Source of the DNA: Methylobacterium currus
Lineage (GTDB): Bacteria; Pseudomonadota; Alphaproteobacteria; Rhizobiales; Beijerinckiaceae
Assembly: GCF_003058325.1 (NCBI RefSeq)
Contig: NZ_CP028843.1
Location: forward strand, 1,832,001-1,896,000
Length of the DNA: 64,000 bases
Direction of reading: 5' to 3'
The translations under genes were made by a program, and so were the position numbers. A model generated the notes under the pieces. The model had not been told where the DNA came from. It searched no databases and saw nothing but the letters and a program-made list of their open reading frames with translations. How positions within the stretch are numbered: position 1 is the stretch's first letter; each line of letters starts with the position of its first letter. Positions 1 through 7,583 of this stretch are shown in pieces.

Positions 1-867
1 GTGCAAGCGGACGTTGGCGACGGTATCGAGCCAGCTCCGAAGCTGGCGGTTGAGGTCGTCGAGGTCGCGGAAGGAACGTGCGAGGAAGAAGTCCTGGCGG
101 ATGTAGGAGAACGGTCGCTCGACCTTCCCCTTGGTCTTGGCCCGGTACGGGCGGCAGGCGCGCGGCAGGAATCCGTAGTGCTGGGCGAGTGCCAGCAGGG
201 ATCGGTTGTAGACGATGTGGCCGTCCGCATCCTCGCCGGTGACCGCCGTCTTCATGCGATCGTAGAGGATCTCGATCGGCACGCCGCCGATCGCGGTGAA
301 GGCCTGCATGTGACAGCGCAGCAGCGTTTGCAGGTCCTGATGCAGGACGAAGCGCGCCTCGATGTGCCGGGAATGGCCGAGCACCAGCGAGAACAGCCAG
401 ACGATGCAGGTCGTGTCCGGCGCATCCGTGAAGGTGACGAGGAAGCGGGCGAAGTCGACCTGCGCCTGCTGGCCGGCCGGGGTCTCGAAGCGGACCTCGT
501 AGGGCTTGGCCTCGGGCGGCCGGATCGCGGCGGCGAACCGCTTCACCGCGGTGTAGGCACCGGTGTAGCCGCGCTCGCGCAACTCGCGGGTCAGGCGCAC
601 GGCACTCAGGTCGGGGAAGGCGGTGATCCGCTCGCGCAGATAATCGAGATAGGGCGCGAGCTTGCTCGGGCGGCCGGGCTGACGCGGGCCGTAGGCCGGC
701 GGCTCGAGGCCGCGCTCGATGTACTTGCGGATCGTCTTCGGATCGCGGCCGGTCCGGCGGGCGATGGCGGAGACGGACAGGCCCTGTCGGTGCAGGTCCA
801 AGATCATGACGAGTTCTCCCAGCAGAACCATCCTCGTCGCTCCCAGCCGATCGGTATCGGCAGGCAT
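1..867 (-). CDS. istA: IS21 transposase IstA, 3' end outside window
   Basis: This is the DDE transposase of IS21, which cuts and joins the element with help from the IstB ATPase. The reading frame has no stop before the window edge, so the C-terminus is missing. The N-terminus has a helix-turn-helix (LSVSAIARRTGRDPKTIRKY). The integrase catalytic core follows, with VDFARF holding the first Asp, a YDRMKTAV block, and RPYRAKTKGKVERPF, where the final Glu lies. Start choice is open: ATG 867 is the longest, and ATG 831 (MVLLGELVMILD) matches the usual IstA start better and is in the same frame. No damage is visible in the part present. Confidence 0.88.
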   Translation of the reverse strand, partial: MPADTDRLGATRMVLLGELVMILDLHRQGLSVSAIARRTGRDPKTIRKYIERGLEPPAYGPRQPGRPSKLAPYLDYLRERITAFPDLSAVRLTRELRERGYTGAYTAVKRFAAAIRPPEAKPYEVRFETPAGQQAQVDFARFLVTFTDAPDTTCIVWLFSLVLGHSRHIEARFVLHQDLQTLLRCHMQAFTAIGGVPIEILYDRMKTAVTGEDADGHIVYNRSLLALAQHYGFLPRACRPYRAKTKGKVERPFSYIRQDFFLARSFRDLDDLNRQLRSWLDTVANVRLH

Positions 868-984
868 GGTGGCTGAGGATGGAAAAGCCCGAGAGGGCGC
901 GGGGCGTCGCGACCCTACGGGCCAGGGCACCGACCAGGGAATTTTCGATGCCCACAATCAGGGAGTATTCAACGCCCGCTGACA
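1..984 (-). mobile_element. IS21-family insertion sequence, one end
   Basis: The element enters from the left edge of the window. Its outer end on the minus strand begins TGTCAGCGGGCG at 984, followed by a run related to a second segment about 30 bases inward (ATACTCCCTGATTG and AAATTCCCTGGTCG), as expected for the repeated transposase-binding sites of IS21 ends. It carries istA; the partner ATPase istB should lie beyond position 1. It is inserted inside an ISL3-type transposase gene. The target duplication cannot be checked because the other end is outside the window. Confidence 0.8.
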
Positions 985-1701
985 CGAGCCGTTGCAGAGC
1001 AGATGCCATCGGTCCGCGACCTGGACCGCCCCGGGGGCGCCGCGACGCACGCCATCGGCATAGGCACCGGCGCGGTCGCGAGCCACGACCTCGACGCCGG
1101 GATGCCGTTGCAGCCAGTCTGCTACGGTGGCGGCCTCCCGGTCGGGCAGCAGATCGATGACCTGGCCTCGTTCCAGATCGCACAGGATCGTGCCGTAGCG
1201 CTGACCGCGCCGCCAGGCCCAGTCATCGATGCCGAGCACCCGCGGTGCGCGCTCTGCTTGCGTGGGTGCGCGATCTCGCACGAGGCGCAGCAGCGTGTCG
1301 GGGCTGACCGGCAGGCCGAGGCGCCCCGCTAGGCGTGCGCCGGCTTCACCACCGAGTACGAGACCGAGGTGGTGCTGGAGGTCGCCGAGGCGGTGAGTGC
1401 GGCGTGCGCCAGCCTGGGCAACGCCGGCAAGGCGCTCGGCGAAGACACGGCGAGGGCAATGTGGCTGCGGGCAACGCCATCGCCGCGTCTGGACCGCGAT
1501 GACGACGCGCCGACCCTGCCATGGAAGGTCGGCCAGGGTGCGGGTGTAGCGTGAGTGAGACTGAGCCGAGAACTCCCCACACCCCGGGCAGCCAGCGGTC
1601 GTGGCGCGGGGATGGGTACTGATGATGATCTGGTCAGGCTCGAGGTCGACCTGATCGACGACGAGACCGGCGGGGATGAGGGGCAGCAGGCGTTTGGGCA
1701 C
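985..1701 (-). pseudogene. ISL3-family transposase, interrupted by IS21
   Basis: This is the N-terminal half of an ISL3 (transposase_12) DDE enzyme. It shows the zinc-finger-like N-terminus (CPGCG, then [11 protein letters not shown]), a helix-turn-helix region ([13 protein letters not shown]) and the first catalytic block ([18 protein letters not shown]), followed by [13 protein letters not shown] with the second Asp. The match to the family stops at residues QVADRWHLL; after two more codons the frame runs into the IS21 end and stops. The start is ATG 1701. A full ISL3 transposase is about 400-550 residues, so this copy cannot be active. Confidence 0.85.
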
Positions 1702-1791
1702 CAGATCAGATGTGCAGGCCGGTCCTGATGTTCACGATCCGTGCGGCTCCGTGACTCGCCATCCGGCTGCACCACAAACGCGGGAGAACCC
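985..1791 (-). mobile_element. ISL3-family insertion sequence, truncated by IS21
   Basis: One end of an ISL3-type element survives. Its outer boundary is near 1791, where the minus strand reads GGGTTCTCCCGCG, which looks like an ISL3 terminal repeat. The other side is cut at 984/985 by the IS21 end. The boundary at 1791 is inferred from the terminal sequence and from where the neighbouring reading frame stops making sense, so it may be off by some bases. The remaining half of the element, if it exists, should lie beyond the IS21 copy outside this window. Confidence 0.6.
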
Positions 1792-1985
1792 AAAAGTGGG
1801 TCAGACTTCAATCGGCGTTGACAACGCGCCCGGTCGTAGACCCATCGGATCAAGCCGGCCTCGAGGGGGTCGGTCGGATCTAGATCCTCCCAGGCTGGGC
1901 ACGCTTGGATACGGTGGCGAGTGAGCTCATGCAGTTCGCGAGCGATGATGTCGATCGGCTCGGGCTCGGCAGGCGGGTGGGTCAC
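1792..1985 (-). pseudogene. Short gene fragment cut by the ISL3 insertion
   Basis: A GTG-started frame of about 60 codons has a protein-like composition, including the stretch ACPAWEDLDPTDPLEAGL. It runs straight into the ISL3 end, after which the frame encodes nonsense. It resembles the N-terminus of small conserved proteins of Hyphomicrobiales, but I cannot name a family. It is most likely a host or island gene disrupted by the ISL3 element. The call is tentative because the frame is short and the start is a GTG with no strong ribosome-binding site. Confidence 0.35.
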
Positions 1986-2448
1986 GGCTTGTGTCTCATG
2001 GACTGAACGCTAGGCCCGTTGTCTCGCATGAGAGGCCGGTTCGCTTAACACAAGCATCCTCTCATCCAGCCGCCGCGCCGCCCGCCTCGACCACACCACC
2101 GCAGCCCAGGCGCAGGACAGGACCAGGGCGAAGCGACTACAGCGACAGCACCATCGGGGCGATACTTAGACATGTTGGTTAGACGATCACCAGCCAGTAC
2201 GCGCACCACCTCGATGCCGTGTTGGTTGCTGCGGCTGAGCGGGTGGCGGGACAGGTTGCGGAGAGCCTTCTAGGCGCTGGTGTCTGAGGGTGGGCTGATC
2301 TGAGAACTGCGGGCACATGAATGCACGCCCGATCAAAACCCGATCAAAACCCTTGCGGTGCCGTTCGCTCCTTAACCCATTGATCTATATGCGCCGAACC
2401 CGCCGAACGGCTCGCGATCAGGCCGTCGATCAAAACCCGATCAAAAGA
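1986..2448. other. Intergenic region with a repeat pair, no gene seen
   Basis: No convincing coding frame lies on either strand between the ISL3-damaged fragment and the AlbA_2 protein. Base composition is mixed and the frames present have no family resemblance. The main structure is the GATCAAAACCC repeat pair described separately. The region may be remnant island DNA. Confidence 0.5.
2331..2446. repeat. Direct repeat pair built from GATCAAAACCC units
   Basis: The 19-base string GATCAAAACCCGATCAAAA occurs exactly at 2331-2349 and again at 2428-2446. Each copy is itself a tandem doubling of the 11-base unit GATCAAAACCC, so four units lie within 116 bases. The second copy ends three bases from the stop codon of the AlbA_2-type gene. 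This resembles iterons or a protein-binding array, but no replication or partition gene is nearby, so the role is unknown. Confidence 0.7.
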
Positions 2449-3900
2449 TCACGCCCACCCTGGGATGTATCCAGCACGTGGCATCGCTGGATCGGCGGGG
2501 CGTATAAGATCCAGGGCCAAGGCCTCTTTAATGATTCGGGAGGCTTGGGCGGCGTTCTGGCCCGCGATGCCAAGCCGTTGCCGCAGCGATGTGTTTGTCA
2601 TCCGGGAGCCGCTTAAGTAGCACAGTGTCGCATGCTGATCAGCCGCTCTAATTCGCTCGGCGGCCGTCATCTCACCAAATCCCCGCGGAGCGAACATGAC
2701 TACTCTCATGTTATCACTCTCAGCCCGAAAGTCTGGAGCGGGCAGCTGGTAAAGCTCTGCTGATGCAACTACTTTGTCTAAGCCCGTTCCACCTTCTTCG
2801 CACATTCGCATGCGTCGTGTCAGAGATGCTAAGGACTCGTTTCTAGAGCGCGGCGGTAGATCAATTAAACGTCGGGGCTCGTTTAGGGGTGCTCCAGGAT
2901 TTGTAATTTCGATGCGATCTGCGAATATCTCAATCGTCGGCCCAGCTCCACTTACTGTCATATCTTGATGTATTAGGGCATTTGCGACCAACTCACGAAC
3001 CGCAATTTCTGGATATACCCTTCTTTCCTCTCTAAAAGCTTGTCCTATATGTTCATTTGCAGGTAGCATGCTGTTAACAGTGGCAAGGAGATTGGCAAAA
3101 CCTGACGCGTACCCTTCAGGCATATCCCAACGTCTGCGTGTCCGGGTCCTATCTCGTCCCTCATAGTCGACAACCCGGACCGCCTTCCTTGACAGTCTGT
3201 CAATTGAATTTATTTGTCTGGAAAATAATATTGCGCCTAGATTTAGAATATTCCATCTGCCGCCGGCATCCTTGTCGATAAGCCTATCATCTTGAAGTTT
3301 ATTTAAGATAACATCGGCTGATTCTGGCAACGGCTGATTTGTGAGTGTGAAATAAGATGGATAATCAAGTGTGGAAATCACTTCCTCGCTTGTAATAAAG
3401 GGGATAGCAATTCCTTGCTCCCAAGCGAAGGTTTGTAGTTTGGCCCAAAGCGCTTTTTCGCGATCTCGGTGATCGGAAAGGCGAGTAACTGAGCTGCCAA
3501 TGCGTATATAAGCTTGGCGCTCAAAAGCTACCGGGGCATGTGTCGCCGGCGGAATTTCAAGGAGAACCACTCTGCCTTGAGGGTGGGGTATGACATGGAA
3601 TGCCAGCGCAGGGCATGGGTCCACCATGCGCCCAAGCCATATTTCCAACGGCTGCGATCCCTTGCCGCTCGCAGTGCTAGGTTCAAACTGCGTTCCAACA
3701 ATAGTGCGATTGGCGTCCTCAACACCCCAGACAAGATATCCCATAGGACGATCTGCCAACCGAGCGCCATTCGCTAAGGCAGAAATAGTCTTACCTATGC
3801 GATCTGGATCTTCGTTCCCGTTCTTGAATTCGACCCAAGTGGTCTCTGCCGGAAGGTTTAAAAGTTCATCAATAATAGCAATGTGTCGAGTGTGTTGCAT
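2449..3900 (-). CDS. AlbA_2 (Schlafen-type) ATP-binding protein
   Basis: The 483-residue protein has an N-terminal AlbA_2/Schlafen-AAA_4 domain (about residues 10-125, with the family signature TTWVEFKNG near residue 21). A C-terminal ATPase-like domain follows (RELVANALIHQD near residue 310, then EIFADRIEITNPG and EEGGTGLDKV), and a winged-helix tail completes it. Proteins of this design are often annotated as RecG-like or transcriptional regulators and recur in mobile and defence-rich DNA; the biochemical role of this one is unknown. ATG 3900 is chosen because AGGG sits six bases upstream; a TTG at 3921 is the alternative. Its codon use is clearly more AT-rich than the surrounding 70% GC genes, suggesting transfer. 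Confidence 0.8.
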   Translation of the reverse strand: MQHTRHIAIIDELLNLPAETTWVEFKNGNEDPDRIGKTISALANGARLADRPMGYLVWGVEDANRTIVGTQFEPSTASGKGSQPLEIWLGRMVDPCPALAFHVIPHPQGRVVLLEIPPATHAPVAFERQAYIRIGSSVTRLSDHRDREKALWAKLQTFAWEQGIAIPFITSEEVISTLDYPSYFTLTNQPLPESADVILNKLQDDRLIDKDAGGRWNILNLGAILFSRQINSIDRLSRKAVRVVDYEGRDRTRTRRRWDMPEGYASGFANLLATVNSMLPANEHIGQAFREERRVYPEIAVRELVANALIHQDMTVSGAGPTIEIFADRIEITNPGAPLNEPRRLIDLPPRSRNESLASLTRRMRMCEEGGTGLDKVVASAELYQLPAPDFRAESDNMRVVMFAPRGFGEMTAAERIRAADQHATLCYLSGSRMTNTSLRQRLGIAGQNAAQASRIIKEALALDLIRPADPAMPRAGYIPGWA

Positions 3901-3945
3901 GCTGGCCCTATGATGCTCCAAAAATAACGAACAACAACCGCAAGC

Positions 3946-4155
3946 TCACTTCAGATACCCCTTAGCCGTCAGGTGCTCCGCCAGCGCTTCCCGGATCGCC
4001 TCCGGCCGCGAGGGCTTGGGGTCAGGTTGGTCTGCGATCCAAGCGTCGAGAGCGCCCAGTTGCTCCTCGTGACACCGGACCATGATGCCCGTGCCACGGC
4101 CCGTCGTCTTTGGCCGACCGCGTGATTTCGGTGCACCTGGAAATGGCGAGTTCAT
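3946..4155 (-). CDS. Small ribbon-helix-helix-like protein
   Basis: The 69-residue protein has a basic N-terminus (KSRGRPKTTGRGTG), then a strand-helix-helix pattern (GIMVRCHEEQLGALDAWIADQ followed by SRPEAIREALAEHL, shown in two parts). That is the layout of ribbon-helix-helix DNA-binding proteins such as those in antitoxins and plasmid regulators. It lies 45 bases upstream of the AlbA_2-type gene on the same strand, so the two may be co-transcribed and it could regulate that gene. No toxin-like partner is adjacent. The start ATG 4155 is the only good option. Confidence 0.65.
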   Translation of the reverse strand: MNSPFPGAPKSRGRPKTTGRGTGIMVRCHEEQLGALDAWIADQPDPKPSRPEAIREALAEHLTAKGYLK

Positions 4156-4414
4156 TAAATAAGGATATCACAAAAAGCGGTATGACGGGAAGGTCCAAGT
4201 TCCCAGCCGGGCCTAACCACCAGCGCCGTCCGTAAGCGTCTCGTGGCAACCCGTCATTCTACAGCACCGGCTCCGGCCAAAGACCGTAGCCACATGCCAT
4301 CGTCCCCGCCCTCGGCATGCCTCTGCCGATCCGTATCCGATGATGAGCGTCGCATAGGGGGGTCGGAGGCTGCCATTTATGGCCACTTCGATCGGCTGCT
4401 AAGCGCTCTCTGCC

Positions 4415-4660
4415 TCACCCTACTGGCGCCAGCAGGATCGCCGTCTTCACCGCATTCCGCCGCTGCGGCGCCGTCACGCCCTCCCGTGCCAGCACCTCCG
4501 TGCTGTAGGCGTTCGCCAGGACGGCCGCGGCGACGTCGAGGCTGCCATTCCCGATCTCCAGCACGACCGGCTTCGACGGATCAGCGAGATAGGCCGCGAT
4601 CGCCGCGTCGAGCGCGTCGTCGGTGATGAGCTTCGCCCTGTATGCCTCGCCGCCGGTCAT
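4415..4660 (-). CDS. Small hypothetical protein, second gene of a coupled pair
   Basis: The 81-residue protein is of unknown family and has no signal peptide or membrane segment. It begins MTGGEAYRAKLITDD and is rich in Ala and Leu with a likely helical fold. Its ATG overlaps the stop of the upstream gene (ATGA), so the two are translationally coupled and probably work together. GC content matches the chromosome, unlike the AlbA_2-type gene next door. I do not recognise a function. Confidence 0.55.
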   Translation of the reverse strand: MTGGEAYRAKLITDDALDAAIAAYLADPSKPVVLEIGNGSLDVAAAVLANAYSTEVLAREGVTAPQRRNAVKTAILLAPVG

Positions 4661-5022
4661 CGCTTGCACTCCCACACCGGGATCATGCCCGGCATCTTCA
4701 CCGGCTCGTGGCGGTACGCCGTCCACTTCCCGAGCTTGATCCACTCGGGCGTGACCTCGTGCACGTCGACGGAGCACGGGATCAGGATCCCGCAGAAGTC
4801 GCCGCGGAGCGTGCCGGTCTGAGGCCCGACGCCGAATAGCCGCAGTGTGTCCCACCCCGCGGCGTGCGCCTGCATCCCCCACCGCTCGACGAACTCCTGG
4901 CAGCGCCGGTGCGTCTCGGCCCATTCATCGGGGCGGAGGCCGCGGCAGGGCGGCGCGCCAGGGGATAGGCTGGCGAGGCCACGGGACCATTCGAGGACGG
5001 TGGGTGGGAGTATCGATGCCAT
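4657..5022 (-). CDS. Hypothetical island protein, first gene of a coupled pair
   Basis: The 121-residue protein has the pattern RCQEFVERWG...GWDTLRLFGVGP, then a strand-rich C-terminal half ending in PVWECKR. This layout recalls small conserved proteins scattered through genomic islands and prophage remnants of Methylobacterium and Bradyrhizobium whose function is unknown. ATG 5022 is preferred over GTG 5028 because AGG lies eight bases upstream of it. It overlaps the following gene by four bases. It is the last gene before the tRNA-Lys. Confidence 0.6.
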   Translation of the reverse strand: MASILPPTVLEWSRGLASLSPGAPPCRGLRPDEWAETHRRCQEFVERWGMQAHAAGWDTLRLFGVGPQTGTLRGDFCGILIPCSVDVHEVTPEWIKLGKWTAYRHEPVKMPGMIPVWECKR

Positions 5023-5161
5023 CCACACGGCCTACCAGAAGAGGGGCCACGAACGGAGTCTCTTCCGATGGGATTTGGACACAGGTGAGACGATCTTGGA
5101 CACATCGGTAAGATGGCCGCAGCCATCCGACAGTCTAAGTCTCTGGATTTATTGAGAAAAA

Positions 5162-5237
5162 TGGTGAGCGCGCTGGGACTCGAACCCAGGACCTACAGAT
5201 TAAAAGTCCGTTGCTCTACCAGCTGAGCTACGCGCCC
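5162..5237 (-). tRNA. tRNA-Lys (anticodon TTT)
   Basis: The gene folds as a full 76-nt cloverleaf: acceptor GGGCGCG paired with CGCGCTC, a D-arm with AGCTCAGCTGGTAGAGC, the anticodon TTT in the loop CTTTTAA, and a T-arm with GGTTCGAGTCC. The 3' CCA is encoded. Island-type DNA starts immediately past its 3' end. Confidence 0.97.
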
Positions 5238-5299
5238 GCTCCCGAAAATGACGGCGCGGCGCTGGCGGGCCGGCCCTGGTCCTGTTCGGAGCAGAGCCG

Positions 5300-5328
5300 G
5301 ACATAGGGGGTTGACGCGGCCGGGTCAA
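5300..5328 (-). promoter_or_regulatory. Putative promoter of tRNA-Lys
   Basis: On the minus strand TTGACC (5323-5328) and TATGTC (5300-5305) are separated by exactly 17 bases. This would start transcription about 55 bases before the tRNA 5' end. It is supported by motif and spacing only. Confidence 0.55.
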
Positions 5329-5365
5329 CCGGGAGACCACGGCCGCCCACAAAAGCCCTGCCGCG

Positions 5366-6445
5366 ATGCCTTCCGAGCCCGACTTGCACGCCGATTCCGC
5401 CGCGCTGTGGCGGCGCTTCACCGGTCTTCTCCTCGGCGCGGCCGGGGTGACGGGACTCCTCGTGCTCGCCTTCGTGACCGTCCTCGACCCCTACGGCCTG
5501 CGCGCCGCGCCCGGACGGGCGCCGGGGCCGATCATGGATCTCAACCAGCGCTTCATGTACCCGCAGGTGGTGCGGGCCGGGATCTACGATTCGGCGGTGT
5601 TCGGCACGTCGACCGCCCGGCTCCTCGACCCGCAGGCCCTCGACCGGGATTTCGGCGGGCGTTTCGCCAACCTCGCCATGAACGCCGCGACGCCCTGGGA
5701 GCAGGTGCAGCTCGCCCGGCTGTTCCTGCGGCGGGCGCCCGCCAAGGCGGTGCTGTTCGGCCTCGACGCGCCGTGGTGCGAGGCGGATGCGGACAGGAAG
5801 CGCCTGACCTTCCGGGCCTTCCCGCCCTGGCTCTATCGCGAGCCCCTGGCCTGGACTGCGCTCTTCCATCAATGGAACCAGCAGAGCGTCGAGATCGCCG
5901 GACGGGCGCTGCTCCACCGTCTCGGACGGAGGCCCGCCCGCATCCGCGGTGACGGCTACGAGGTCTTCACCCCGCCGGAATCGCAGTACGACGCCGCCCG
6001 CGCGGCGGCGCATATCCATGGCGACGCGCCGGCGCCGGAAGCGTCCGCCCAAGGGGGAGGCCCCGAGGCGGATCCGGCGATGCCCGCCCTCCCCTGGCTC
6101 GACGAGCTCCTCGGCCTCGCGCCGGCGGATGCGCGCAAGATCGTCGCCTTCATGCCGGTCAACGTGGCGGCGCAAGCCAGGCCCGGCAGCCCGGCGGCCG
6201 CCCGGGAGGCGATCTGCAAGGCACGGGTCGCAGCGATCGCCCGCCGGCACGGCGCCATGGCGATCGATTTCCGCATCCCCTCGCCGGTGACGCGGGACGA
6301 CACCAATTACTGGGACGCCCTGCATTACCGCCTTCCGGTCGCCGATCGGATCGTCTCGAGCCTGCGCCGGGCGGTCGACGAGGGCCGCGACGATCCGGAC
6401 GGGGTTTACCGGGTGCTCGCTGGCCCGCGGGCGGCGAGACCGTGA
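5366..6445 (+). CDS. Membrane-anchored SGNH-hydrolase-like protein
   Basis: The 359-residue protein has one N-terminal membrane segment (about residues 18-40) and an exported remainder. FGTSTARLL at residues 79-87 sits where SGNH/GDSL enzymes carry their nucleophile block, and DDTNYWDALHYR near residue 315 looks like the terminal Asp-x-x-His block. Such anchored SGNH-like proteins (compare AlgX/DltD) often modify cell-surface polymers by acyl transfer. The substrate cannot be told. It stands alone, converging on tgt with five bases between the stops. The start ATG 5366 gives the only complete membrane anchor. Confidence 0.65.
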   Translation: MPSEPDLHADSAALWRRFTGLLLGAAGVTGLLVLAFVTVLDPYGLRAAPGRAPGPIMDLNQRFMYPQVVRAGIYDSAVFGTSTARLLDPQALDRDFGGRFANLAMNAATPWEQVQLARLFLRRAPAKAVLFGLDAPWCEADADRKRLTFRAFPPWLYREPLAWTALFHQWNQQSVEIAGRALLHRLGRRPARIRGDGYEVFTPPESQYDAARAAAHIHGDAPAPEASAQGGGPEADPAMPALPWLDELLGLAPADARKIVAFMPVNVAAQARPGSPAAAREAICKARVAAIARRHGAMAIDFRIPSPVTRDDTNYWDALHYRLPVADRIVSSLRRAVDEGRDDPDGVYRVLAGPRAARP

Positions 6446-6449
6446 GGGC

Positions 6450-7583
6450 TCACGCCGCCCGGTCGCGCTCCGCCTTCTCCCAGCCCTCGCGGGTCTCGCC
6501 GATGAAGTCGGCGAGCCGGCCGGCCGCGATCGCCTTGCGCAGGCCCGCCATCAGGTCCTGGTAGTAGGACAGGTTGTTCCAGGTCAGCAGCATCATCCCC
6601 AGAATCTCGCCGGCGCGGACGAGGTGGTGCAGGTAGGCCTTGCTGTAGAGGTTCGCCGCCGGGCAGGTCGAGTCCGGGTCGAGGGGGCTGTTGTCCTCGG
6701 CAAAGCGCGCATTGCGCAGGTTGAGGCGGCCGTGGCGGGTATAGACCATGCCGTGCCGGCCGGCCCGGGTCGGCATCACGCAGTCGAACATGTCGATCCC
6801 GCGGCTCACCGCCTGCACGATGTCGTCCGGCGTGCCGACGCCCATCAGGTAGCGCGGCTTGTGGGTCGGCAGGTGCGGCTCGACCGTCTCGATCATCGCC
6901 AGCATCGTCGCCTGCGGCTCGCCGACGGCCAGCCCCCCGATGGCGTAGCCCTTGAGGTCGAGACCGACCAGCGCCTTCGCGCTCTCGACCCGGAGTGCCG
7001 GAATGTCGCCGCCCTGCACGATGCCGAACATCGCCTTGCCGGGCTGGTCGCCGAAAGCGATGCGGCAGCGCTCGGCCCAGCGTAAGGACAGCCGCATCGC
7101 GCTCTCGATCGCCGATTCGGGCGCGGGCAGGCGTACGCACTCGTCGAGCTGCATCTGGATGTCGGAGCCGAGCAGGCCCTGGATCTCGATCGAGCGCTCG
7201 GGGCTCAGGAGATGCGTCGAGCCGTCGAGATGCGACTGGAACCGCACCCCGGTCTCGTCGAGCTTGCGGAGACCGGCCAGCGACATGACCTGGAAGCCGC
7301 CGGAATCGGTCAGGATCGGGTAGGGCCACTGCATCATCGCGTGCAGGCCCCCGAGGCGCGCCACCCGCTCCGCGCCGGGGCGCAGCATCAGGTGGTAGGT
7401 GTTGCCCAGCACCACGTCGGCGCCGAGTGCCTTCACCTGCTCGGGGTACATCGCCTTGACGGTGCCGGCGGTGCCCACCGGCATGAAGGCCGGGGTGCGG
7501 ATGACGCCCCGCGGCATCCGGATCTCGCCGGTGCGGGCGGCTCCGTCGGTCGCCGCCACCGTGAAGCTGAACTGGTCGGTCAT
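6450..7583 (-). CDS. tgt: tRNA-guanine transglycosylase
   Basis: Tgt swaps guanine-34 for the queuosine precursor preQ1 in tRNAs for Asp, Asn, His and Tyr, in the cytoplasm. The 377 residues match the family length. The acid catalyst is in DSGGFQ (residues 93-98), the base-binding loop is GIVQGG, and the nucleophile Asp is in [13 protein letters not shown]. The usual zinc site C-x-C-x2-C near the C-terminus reads S-T-C-P-A-A here, so two of three cysteines are replaced, while the His (AYLHHL) is kept. The start ATG overlaps the queA stop (ATGA), so the two queuosine genes form a tight operon. Confidence 0.96.
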   Translation of the reverse strand: MTDQFSFTVAATDGAARTGEIRMPRGVIRTPAFMPVGTAGTVKAMYPEQVKALGADVVLGNTYHLMLRPGAERVARLGGLHAMMQWPYPILTDSGGFQVMSLAGLRKLDETGVRFQSHLDGSTHLLSPERSIEIQGLLGSDIQMQLDECVRLPAPESAIESAMRLSLRWAERCRIAFGDQPGKAMFGIVQGGDIPALRVESAKALVGLDLKGYAIGGLAVGEPQATMLAMIETVEPHLPTHKPRYLMGVGTPDDIVQAVSRGIDMFDCVMPTRAGRHGMVYTRHGRLNLRNARFAEDNSPLDPDSTCPAANLYSKAYLHHLVRAGEILGMMLLTWNNLSYYQDLMAGLRKAIAAGRLADFIGETREGWEKAERDRAA

